From: Candidatus Aerophobota bacterium
Lineage (GTDB): Bacteria > Aerophobota > Aerophobia > Aerophobales > B3-G15
NCBI GenBank assembly: GCA_030607765.1
Contig: JAUWJJ010000053.1
Span: 1-7,192, forward strand
Direction: 5' to 3'
Length of the DNA: 7,192 nucleotides
Part shown: piece by piece, positions 1 through 4,974 of the stretch
Layout of the letters: every line of letters starts with the position of its first letter
How positions within the stretch are numbered: position 1 is the stretch's first letter
Notes under the pieces: generated by a model
Told to the model about the DNA's origin: nothing
Databases searched by the model: none
What the model saw: the letters and a program-made list of their open reading frames with translations, nothing else
Program-made: the position numbers and the translations under genes

Positions 1-19
1 CTACCAATTTTTATATATT

Positions 20-37
20 TTTTCTTAATTAAGAAAA
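20..37. repeat. Perfect 18-bp AT-rich palindrome downstream of Rrf2 copy A
   Basis: TTTTCTTAATTAAGAAAA is fully self-complementary with no loop, and lies 22 nt past the Rrf2 copy A stop codon. It could be a protein-binding palindrome or a weak transcription end signal. There is no following T-run in the minus-strand direction, and the AT-rich composition makes chance a real possibility. Confidence 0.35.
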
Positions 38-59
38 CTTCAAAGTATTTCCCTTACTT

Positions 60-503
60 CTAAACGTTGTAAATTATGTTCTTGTCTTGTTTTTTTCTCT
101 TTCCTTGCTTGACCAAATCCTCCAAACTTATGGATTCTAATATCTCATCCATTGATCTTTTTATTTCCCTCCAAACACATCTGGTTAAGCAAATCTCTAT
201 CCGTGAACAACATCCAGGATCATCAACACACTCTGCGGGAGATAGGGAACCCTCTAAAACTTTTATTATTTGATTAAGTTTAATTTGAGCAGGAGGCTTA
301 GCTAAAATGTATCCTCCATGTGGCCCACGAATACTTTTTACTAAACCAGCTATTTTAAGGGAAGTAATTATACTCTCTAAGTATTTCTTTGAAATTTCTT
401 GCCTTTTTGCTATATCTTTCAGTAGAATAGGGCCCTGGCCATAATAAAGGGTCAAATCTACCATTGCCCTTACCCCGTATCGCCCTTTAGTGGAAAGTCT
501 CAT
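60..503 (-). CDS. Rrf2/IscR-family iron-sulfur transcriptional regulator (copy A)
   Basis: A 147-residue winged-helix regulator of the Rrf2 family, whose members use a [2Fe-2S] or similar cluster, or free cysteines, to sense redox, iron-sulfur or NO status. The opening MRLSTKGRYGVRAM is the family signature. The helix-turn-helix spans about residues 27-55 and the wing RGPHGGY about 59-65. The cysteine segment follows: C92, C98, C99 and C105, with an extra C109. C92/C99/C105 are the likely cluster ligands, aligning with IscR C92/C98/C104 plus one inserted residue. The C-terminal tail is Lys-rich. The ATG at 503-501 has a strong AGGAGGT Shine-Dalgarno (516-510) 6 nt upstream, and its own promoter lies at 548-575. 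It is a paralogue of the protein at 3112-3555. The target genes are not evident; autoregulation is usual in the family. Family assignment is firm, the regulon is unknown. Confidence 0.95.
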   Translation of the reverse strand: MRLSTKGRYGVRAMVDLTLYYGQGPILLKDIAKRQEISKKYLESIITSLKIAGLVKSIRGPHGGYILAKPPAQIKLNQIIKVLEGSLSPAECVDDPGCCSRIEICLTRCVWREIKRSMDEILESISLEDLVKQGKRKKQDKNIIYNV

Positions 504-547
504 ATAAACACCTCCTCTTTATCTACTAAATCTATCAATATAGAGAT

Positions 548-575
548 ATTATAGGTTAAAAAAAATTTTTGTCAA
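548..575 (-). promoter_or_regulatory. Sigma-70-type promoter of Rrf2 copy A
   Basis: On the minus strand a perfect TTGACA (575-570) is followed after 16 nt by a perfect TATAAT (553-548). It lies about 45 nt upstream of the ATG, so the leader is short. The matching region of copy B has the same two hexamers at the same spacing. Only a weak dyad (TCTAT 531-535 / ATAGA 540-544) follows the -10 here. Confidence 0.85.
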
Positions 576-953
576 TTTACGTGACGAAGATCTATACTGG
601 ATTTTGAGGAATTTTTTGAGAATATAAAAGGATATCTCCTGTGAGAAGATAAAAAAGGTTGAAAATTTTTGAAAGTTTGGCGAGCTTTCCAGAAAAGGTA
701 AGTTTTGGAAATGAATAAGATTTTATTAGAGAAAAGAGAGCATATAAGAAAAACATCAGCTAAGATGACTTAGAGAAAATTGATTTCAAAGAATCAAAAG
801 AGTAGGAGACTGGTGAAAAGGTCGAATAATTTCTTCCAGTTTAAAATATCTTAAAGATTTTCCACCAGCCTCCTACGGTACTAACAAGGTTGTTGTCCTT
901 AATACTAACACAGGAAAGTCCAACAACTCATAGAAAAATAATGGCGTAAGAAG
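576..953. other. Non-coding stretch between Rrf2 copy A and the phosphatase unit
   Basis: No convincing gene was found on either strand. The stretch is A-rich on the plus strand and holds one long imperfect inverted repeat (802-876, listed separately). A 20-codon ATG frame at 711-773 lacks a well-placed ribosome binding site and was not accepted. Confidence 0.5.
802..876. repeat. Long imperfect inverted repeat, possible structured RNA
   Basis: The arms GTAGGAGACTGGTG (802-815) and CACCAGCCTCCTAC (863-876) are complementary at 13 of 14 positions and enclose 47 nt. Pairing can continue inward (AAAAGG against ATTTTCC) with a bulge. A shorter competing pairing also exists: ACTGG (809-813) with CCAGT (836-840), so two structures would exclude one another. 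No T-run follows on either side, so a simple terminator is unlikely. It could be a small RNA, a mobile-element remnant or a processing signal. Confidence 0.45.
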
Positions 954-985
954 AGAGGGGACGAGCTCGGTAATCCGCCCCCTCT
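954..985 (-). terminator. GC-rich hairpin after the phosphatase unit, probable terminator
   Basis: AGAGGGG (954-960) pairs perfectly with CCCCTCT (979-985), and an inner CGG/CCG pair (968-970 with 975-977) closes on TAAT. It starts 4 nt after the stop codon of the 66-codon gene and is much more GC-rich than its surroundings. In the minus-strand direction it is followed by a pyrimidine-rich stretch (TCTTCTT) and not a clean T-run, so termination may be partial or the hairpin may protect the mRNA 3' end. Confidence 0.55.
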
Positions 986-989
986 TAAA

Positions 990-1190
990 TCAACTTTCTG
1001 TACTTATTTCCACTACAAAAGAGTGATCATCAGCGTCAAAGTAGACATCCTTAACTTTGCCGGCTACAGGAGAAACCACCCAATGCTTGAAGTCAAAATC
1101 TATTCCTATTTTGTCTTCTTTTTTGACGGTATCCCCGGTCTTCACCTGCAGTCCAGAAGTTGCTTCAACCTTGACGGTGACTGTCTCCAC
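990..1190 (-). CDS. Small barrel-sandwich (biotinyl/lipoyl-like) domain protein
   Basis: A 66-residue protein that is a lone barrel-sandwich hybrid fold. The first half contains VKTGDTVKKEDKIGI, like the GDxVxxGqxL strand-turn of biotinyl, lipoyl and RnfC-type domains. The second half has SPVAGKVKDVYFDADD, matching the AP(V/M)xGKV segment after the modified lysine. Counting back from the conserved proline, the position of the biotinyl-lysine in MKM motifs is an aspartate (IDFDFKHW), with one lysine two residues away. Biotin or lipoate attachment is therefore doubtful. The GTG start (1190-1188) is 2 nt after the phosphatase stop, with AGGA (1202-1199) 8 nt upstream inside the phosphatase gene, so translation is probably coupled. 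There is no signal peptide, so it should be cytoplasmic unlike its partner. Function unknown. Confidence 0.8.
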   Translation of the reverse strand: METVTVKVEATSGLQVKTGDTVKKEDKIGIDFDFKHWVVSPVAGKVKDVYFDADDHSFVVEISTES

Positions 1191-1192
1191 AA

Positions 1193-2611
1193 TTAATATC
1201 CTGCACCAAAAGCCTTAGACATAATCTTAGCAGGATCGGTGTTGTCAAGAAATCCCGTTAACATTTTTGAGTAGGGACCGACACCACATAGCAGAAGTAT
1301 TTCAGCACTGTGCTGGCCTGTTGGAAATGCCACTTTTAGCTCATCTGAAAGAGCTCTTCCTATCCAATTTCCCGGTTGATTAGACATAACAGGCATCCAG
1401 GCTTTACCTCCTTTAATCCCCTGAGCTTCTTCATCGGTTATGTCGATATTTGTATATTTCTTGACTATCGCTTTGATGGCTGCCAAGTTCGGGGCTTTCG
1501 TTACTTCTTTACTTATGAAATCATCGAAAGAGGCAGTAACTTCACCAATCCTTCTTAAGTTCTTCACCGTCATATAGCCCATCTTTTCTCCTGCCGGCTT
1601 GCCCTGGGTTAAGGTCATTCCCCCCGTGTCGTGATCAGCCGTTACTACTATCAAAGTGTTGGGATTTTTCTTCTGGTATTCTAAAGCTACTCCTATGGCC
1701 TCATCAAAAGCTAAAGTATCATGTAGGGTTCCAGCGACGTCGCTGACATGGAGAGCGTGATCAATCCTACCACCTTCAACGTGAAGGAAGAAGCCGTTTG
1801 GATTTTTGCTCAAAATCTCAATAGCTTTTTGAGTCATTTCAGCTAAACTCGGCTCCTTAGCAGGATCTCGATCAATTTCGTAGCTCACATGTGACATGGT
1901 GAATAGTCCCAAAAGTTTATCTGTATCCTCAGCATCAACAGCTCTAAACTCATTTGCGTTTTGCACTACTGTATATCCTAACCCGCTAGCCTCGGTTAAC
2001 AGATTTCGGTTATCTTTCCTCTTGCTACCTTTCATAGATTGAGGAATAAAGTTCCTCCGACCACCAGCTAGTTGGACGGTTACGTTATGTTCCAGCATAT
2101 CCACAGCGATTTCGTTTTCATTATTCCTGTTAATATTATGAGAGGCAAAACAAGCTGGTGTGGCATGAGTCAATCTGGTAGTAGAGACATTCCCAGTACT
2201 TTTGCCCATTAGTTGCGCTTTCTCCAAGATAGTGATTAAGGGAATGCCATCTGGCGTCATGCTGATCATACCATTGTTGGTTTTGTAACCAGTAGCCAAT
2301 GCTGTACCTGCAGCGGCAGAATCGGTAACTATGTGGTCGGCAGAATTGTTGGTCATATAGGCAGTTGATCCCTTGTTCATCACTTTGGTCATGTTTAGTT
2401 CCTCACCCAGCACGAACAAGCTGTAGTATTTGGCTAAAGCTATAGGGCTAAATCCCATCCCATCACCGATGAAGTAAATTATATTTTTCACCGGTTCGGG
2501 TTTAGCTCTACCAGCCGATACGGCTGTAGCTCCAGCCAGAGAGGCCAAAGAAAAGACAAGAGTGAACACAACCAGGATACTTAGCATCCTACTCTTCAGT
2601 AACTTTTTCAT
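1193..2611 (-). CDS. Secreted alkaline phosphatase (PhoA superfamily)
   Basis: A 472-residue phosphomonoesterase, exported to the periplasm or cell surface, that would release inorganic phosphate from organic esters using two Zn and one Mg. A Sec signal peptide occupies about residues 1-33 (MKKLLKSR, a hydrophobic core, then small residues GATAVSAG). Active-site motifs are complete: metal ligand D50 in YFIGDGMG, nucleophile S98 in TDSAAAGTA, H149/T151 in THATPA, phosphate-binding R162, E279/D284/H288 in EGGRIDHALH, D326/H327 in TADHDTGG and H434 in TGQHSAE. Relative to E. coli PhoA, D153 and K328 are both His (H149, H285), as in mammalian and some Bacillus enzymes. The ATG has AAGGAG (2626-2621) 9 nt upstream. 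No recognisable Pho box was found, so phosphate control is not shown. The 66-codon gene follows directly. Confidence 0.96.
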   Translation of the reverse strand: MKKLLKSRMLSILVVFTLVFSLASLAGATAVSAGRAKPEPVKNIIYFIGDGMGFSPIALAKYYSLFVLGEELNMTKVMNKGSTAYMTNNSADHIVTDSAAAGTALATGYKTNNGMISMTPDGIPLITILEKAQLMGKSTGNVSTTRLTHATPACFASHNINRNNENEIAVDMLEHNVTVQLAGGRRNFIPQSMKGSKRKDNRNLLTEASGLGYTVVQNANEFRAVDAEDTDKLLGLFTMSHVSYEIDRDPAKEPSLAEMTQKAIEILSKNPNGFFLHVEGGRIDHALHVSDVAGTLHDTLAFDEAIGVALEYQKKNPNTLIVVTADHDTGGMTLTQGKPAGEKMGYMTVKNLRRIGEVTASFDDFISKEVTKAPNLAAIKAIVKKYTNIDITDEEAQGIKGGKAWMPVMSNQPGNWIGRALSDELKVAFPTGQHSAEILLLCGVGPYSKMLTGFLDNTDPAKIMSKAFGAGY

Positions 2612-2630
2612 TTAGATAATCTCCTTGCGA

Positions 2631-2648
2631 TTTTGGACATTGTCAAAA
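2631..2648. promoter_or_regulatory. Operator-like dyad just upstream of the phosphatase ribosome binding site
   Basis: TTTTGGACATTGTCAAAA is a near-palindrome (GACA-T-TGTC core, T4/A4 flanks with one bulged G). It sits immediately upstream of the Shine-Dalgarno on the minus strand and includes TTGACA (2646-2641). No -10 is correctly spaced before the ribosome binding site, so I read it as a possible protein-binding site and not as a promoter. Confidence 0.3.
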
Positions 2649-2661
2649 CTTAGGAAATCCA

Positions 2662-2696
2662 ATTATCCTCTTCTTAAATTCAGAATAACAGAGGAT
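2662..2696. promoter_or_regulatory. Dyad overlapping a possible phosphatase -10 box
   Basis: ATCCTCT (2665-2671) and AGAGGAT (2690-2696) form a perfect 7-bp inverted repeat with an 18-nt spacer. On the minus strand the inner arm overlaps GATAAT (2667-2662), the best -10 candidate upstream of the phosphatase, though no good -35 accompanies it. On the plus strand the repeat ends in five T's like a terminator, but no plus-strand gene precedes it. An operator or attenuator role is inference. Confidence 0.35.
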
Positions 2697-3111
2697 TTTT
2701 CACTTTGTTTTTGACAGTACCTTAATTATTTAACACTTTCCTTTAAGAACTTTCTTTATCCCAAGCTGAACTGACTTACCTATTTTTTCACCTCCCCCTG
2801 CCTTTTATTTCCAGCTTTTCTTATTAAAAAAGATCTCGCCAGTATTAAGTCCTTAGGAACAAAACTCTCACCAGTCTCTTGGGTGTTTATCTATAGACTA
2901 TAGTAACTATTTTCTTTTATGAAATTTTTTAATTACATTCCTATTTAAATCCTCAGGTAATTCTCGTTAATACTTTAAAATTAAATCATCAATGGAGCTT
3001 TTCCAACAAAGTCAACTTGTTTAACTCTTGTTTTTCTTGAAAATTTCCACTCGATGGGCTTCAAAGTGGTAAGTTCCTTTAACTTTTCCATTCAAAGCAT
3101 TTCTCTTATTT
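2697..3111. other. Non-coding stretch between Rrf2 copy B and the phosphatase
   Basis: No gene was accepted here. On the minus strand a strong GGAGGTG (2795-2789) is followed after five A's by an ATA that opens a 17-codon frame ending at 2730. That frame has no standard start and no recognisable product. The stretch is otherwise AT-rich and probably carries the phosphatase promoter and leader. No clear Rrf2 copy B terminator was found. Confidence 0.4.
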
Positions 3112-3555
3112 CTAAATGTTGTAAATTACGTTCTTGTCTTGTTCTTTTTTCTTTTGCCGCTCGACCAAATCCTTCAAGCTTATGGATTCTAACACTTCAT
3201 CCATTGCTCTTTTTATTTCCCCCCAGACGCCTCTAATTGAGCAAATCTCTACCCGCGAACAACACCCAGGATCATCAATACACTCTACAAGAGCTATGGA
3301 ACCCTCTAAAATTTTTATTATCTGACTAAGTTTAATTTGAGCAGGAGGTTTAGCTAAAATGTATCCTCCATGTGGTCCACGAATACTTTTTACTAAACCA
3401 GCTATTTTAAGGGGAGTGATTATATGCTCTAAGTATTTCTTTGAAATTTCTTGCCTTTTTGCTATGTCTTTCAGGAGAATAGGACCCTGGCCATAATAAA
3501 GAACTAAATCTGCCATTGTCCTTACCCCATATCGTCCTTTAGTAGAAAGTTTCAC
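3112..3555 (-). CDS. Rrf2/IscR-family iron-sulfur transcriptional regulator (copy B)
   Basis: A 147-residue Rrf2 winged-helix regulator that differs from copy A at 28 positions. Only 8 of these fall in the first 86 residues, so DNA recognition should be similar, although two (S44H, S48P) lie in or beside the recognition helix. The cluster cysteines C92, C98, C99 and C105 are kept; C109 of copy A is Gly here. The start is GTG (3555-3553), aligning with the ATG of copy A, and the Shine-Dalgarno is weaker (AGAGGTG against AGGAGGTG). An out-of-frame ATG overlaps the start and meets a TGA at once. It has the same type of promoter as copy A plus a strong dyad at 3565-3599. It is transcribed divergently from the sugar-kinase operon, which it could also control. 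Family is certain, targets unknown. Confidence 0.95.
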   Translation of the reverse strand: MKLSTKGRYGVRTMADLVLYYGQGPILLKDIAKRQEISKKYLEHIITPLKIAGLVKSIRGPHGGYILAKPPAQIKLSQIIKILEGSIALVECIDDPGCCSRVEICSIRGVWGEIKRAMDEVLESISLKDLVERQKKKEQDKNVIYNI

Positions 3556-3564
3556 ATTAACACC

Positions 3565-3599
3565 TCTATTATATCTAGCATATCTGTAGATATAATAGA
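3565..3599. promoter_or_regulatory. Perfect 13-bp inverted repeat, candidate operator of Rrf2 copy B
   Basis: TCTATTATATCTA (3565-3577) and TAGATATAATAGA (3587-3599) are exact complements around a 9-nt spacer. The repeat lies directly downstream of the -10 (3606-3601) on the minus strand and so covers the expected transcription start and leader. That is a typical place for an autorepressor site. It is AT-rich and resembles no Rrf2 box that I can name. Each arm also contains a TATAAT string. Confidence 0.55.
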
Positions 3600-3600
3600 C

Positions 3601-3628
3601 ATTATAGATTAAAAAGAATTTTTGTCAA
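3601..3628 (-). promoter_or_regulatory. Sigma-70-type promoter of Rrf2 copy B
   Basis: On the minus strand a perfect TTGACA (3628-3623), a 16-nt spacer and a perfect TATAAT (3606-3601). It is clearly homologous to the promoter of copy A, so the duplication carried the promoter with it. Confidence 0.85.
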
Positions 3629-3812
3629 CCCTTCTGTTACTAAGTGTCAATTAAAATTTAAAAGTGCACTATTTCTTAAAAACAGACCTGGATTTGATGA
3701 TTTTCAAGGGGAGAGTAATCCATTTTTCATTGATTACAATTTGCTCAAGGAGGTAATCTTTTAACTTTATTTTCAAAGGTTTTAAAAGAAACTTAAGTAT
3801 TTGGCAGCAAAT
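3629..3812. other. Divergent intergenic region with alternating GTAATC/GATTAC repeats
   Basis: No gene is present. GTAATC (3715-3720), GATTAC (3732-3737) and GTAATC (3753-3758) alternate, so the middle element can pair with either neighbour. The last copy overlaps AAGGAGG (3747-3753), a near-perfect Shine-Dalgarno with no start codon or open frame behind it (a TAA follows at 3761). This may be operator DNA or an orphan leader element. Confidence 0.4.
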
Positions 3813-3841
3813 TTGACTTCTCAAAAAAAAATAAGTAGTAT
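3813..3841 (+). promoter_or_regulatory. Probable promoter of the sugar-kinase operon
   Basis: TTGACT (3813-3818), a 17-nt spacer containing an A-tract, then TAGTAT (3836-3841). This gives 5/6 and 4/6 matches to the sigma-70 consensus at ideal spacing. Transcription would start near 3848 and give a leader of about 140 nt before the PfkB-family gene. Confidence 0.5.
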
Positions 3842-3918
3842 ATTCTCTAAAAGAAAAATTCCAAGACCATCGGTTCCAGTTTTAAAAAATTCTTAGGATG
3901 AGCTAAAATTCGCTAACC

Positions 3919-3963
3919 TGTGAAGAAAAGGGCTTTTCCTGAGCGGAACTTGTGAAGAAGCCC
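3919..3963 (+). promoter_or_regulatory. Leader hairpin with duplicated TGTGAAGAA before the kinase gene
   Basis: GGGCTT (3930-3935) pairs with AAGCCC (3958-3963), and TTCC/GGAA pair inside it around a TGAGC loop. TGTGAAGAA occurs twice (3919-3927 and 3951-3959), once outside and once within the stem. The hairpin ends 24 nt before the start codon, close to the ribosome binding site, and has no T-run. It may affect translation or mRNA stability. Confidence 0.4.
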
Positions 3964-3987
3964 TGAAGAGCAATTTGAGAGAGAAAG

Positions 3988-4974
3988 ATGAACAGAGTTG
4001 ACAAAAATAGGCAAAGATTTGATGTGATTGGACTTGGAAGCTGTGCGGTTGATATTTTAGGAATCGTTCCTTATTTCCCAGAGCCTGATACAAAGAATAA
4101 GATGACAAGATTCATTCAACAGGGAGGGGGACCGGTAGCCACCGCTTTAGTAACATTAGCCAGGCTCGGAGCAAAGGTAAGTTTTGTAGGAAAATTAGGG
4201 AATAACGAACTCTCTCACTTTGTCCTGAATGAATTCATTCAGGAAGGAGTTGATACAAGCATCATAATTAAAGAAGAGAAGGCTGGACCCCATTTTGCTT
4301 TTATTGTTGTGGATAAGAAAAAAGGTAGTCGCACCATTTATTGGACGGACCACATGGTTCGCCAGATCAAAAAGGAGGAACTATCCAGAAATTTTATTAC
4401 CTCTTGCCGTATTCTTCACTTAGATGAATATGGCCTGCCAGCAGCTCTTTTATCTGCTACCTGGGCTAAAGAGGAAGGTATAAAAACCATGCTTGATGCA
4501 GAAACTCCTCAGAAGAAAGAACTCCTTCCCCTGATAAAATTGATTGATTTTTTGATTGTTCCGGAAGAATTTGCTCTTGGCTTCAGTGGTACTAATAGTG
4601 CAGAAAAAGCCACCGAATTTTTTCTCAAACAAGGTCCTCAGTTAATAGTCATTACCCAGGGGGGAAATGGTTGTCTAACAGGAACAGATAAGAAGAGATT
4701 TTTTCAGCCAGCCTTTAATGTACCTGTAGTGGATACCACAGGTTGCGGAGATGTCTTTCACGGTGGTTTTATTTACGGACTGCTTAAAGATTGGCCAATA
4801 GAGATAATTAGTGAATTTGCCAGCGCAGTTGCTGCAATTAAATGTGAGAAATTAGGCGGAAGAGCAGGCTGCCCCAGTTTTGGAAGAGTGAAAGATTTTC
4901 TCTTTACCTTTGGTTCAGAGACAATGAAATCTTTTTTAAAGGAGACTTTTCATAAAACATCCCAAACCGGATAG
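3988..4974 (+). CDS. PfkB/ribokinase-family carbohydrate kinase
   Basis: A 328-residue cytoplasmic kinase that would transfer phosphate from ATP to a sugar or sugar derivative. The N-terminal strand FDVIGLGSCAVDIL (11-24) and the QGGGPVATALVTLARLGA segment (45-62) form the substrate side and carry the GG motif of PfkB signature 1. Signature 2 is DTTGCGDVFHGGFIYG (249-264), with the anion hole TGCG and catalytic base D255. Substrate cannot be read from the sequence; the architecture resembles fructose-, sulfofructose- or ribokinase-like members and not 6-phosphofructokinase specifically. A tail after GCPSF (294-298) is longer than usual and overlaps the next gene's ribosome binding site and start. 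The ATG at 3988 is preceded only by a weak GAGAGAG. It is the first gene of the kinase, URO-D, xylulokinase-like operon. Confidence 0.93.
   Translation: MNRVDKNRQRFDVIGLGSCAVDILGIVPYFPEPDTKNKMTRFIQQGGGPVATALVTLARLGAKVSFVGKLGNNELSHFVLNEFIQEGVDTSIIIKEEKAGPHFAFIVVDKKKGSRTIYWTDHMVRQIKKEELSRNFITSCRILHLDEYGLPAALLSATWAKEEGIKTMLDAETPQKKELLPLIKLIDFLIVPEEFALGFSGTNSAEKATEFFLKQGPQLIVITQGGNGCLTGTDKKRFFQPAFNVPVVDTTGCGDVFHGGFIYGLLKDWPIEIISEFASAVAAIKCEKLGGRAGCPSFGRVKDFLFTFGSETMKSFLKETFHKTSQTG
4938..4954 (+). promoter_or_regulatory. Ribosome binding site and ATA start of the URO-D-like gene
   Basis: AAAGGAG (4938-4944) lies 7 nt before ATA (4952-4954), inside the end of the kinase gene. The URO-D frame is closed upstream by TAA (4937-4939) and offers no ATG, GTG or TTG before 5183, although homologous-looking sequence begins right after this ATA. 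This site therefore decides the start. Confidence 0.6.

Noticed and set aside
76..273. Plus-strand open frame opposite Rrf2 copy A, with a counterpart at 3134-3325
   Set aside because: Both are antisense shadows of the duplicated regulator genes; their similarity follows from the duplication and neither has protein-like features.
711..773. 20-codon plus-strand frame starting ATG AAT AAG in the gap after Rrf2 copy A
   Set aside because: The nearest purine-rich motif is too far upstream, composition matches the A-rich background, and no product is recognisable.
2690..2700. Plus-strand rho-independent terminator (dyad plus five T's)
   Set aside because: No plus-strand gene lies upstream; the location before the minus-strand phosphatase makes an operator or leader dyad more likely.
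1..3628. Composite transposon or IS-flanked phosphatase unit
   Set aside because: The flanking repeats are intact regulator genes with promoters; no transposase, terminal inverted repeats or target-site duplications were seen.
3893..4108. Minus-strand 71-codon frame at the kinase start
   Set aside because: It overlaps the well-supported PfkB-family gene in antisense and shows no domain or ribosome binding site.
4932..4938. T TTT TTA slippery heptamer in the kinase frame, considered as programmed frameshifting into the URO-D-like gene
   Set aside because: A -1 shift there meets TAA at 4953 almost at once, and the URO-D frame is +1 relative to the kinase. A separate start behind AAAGGAG explains the data better.
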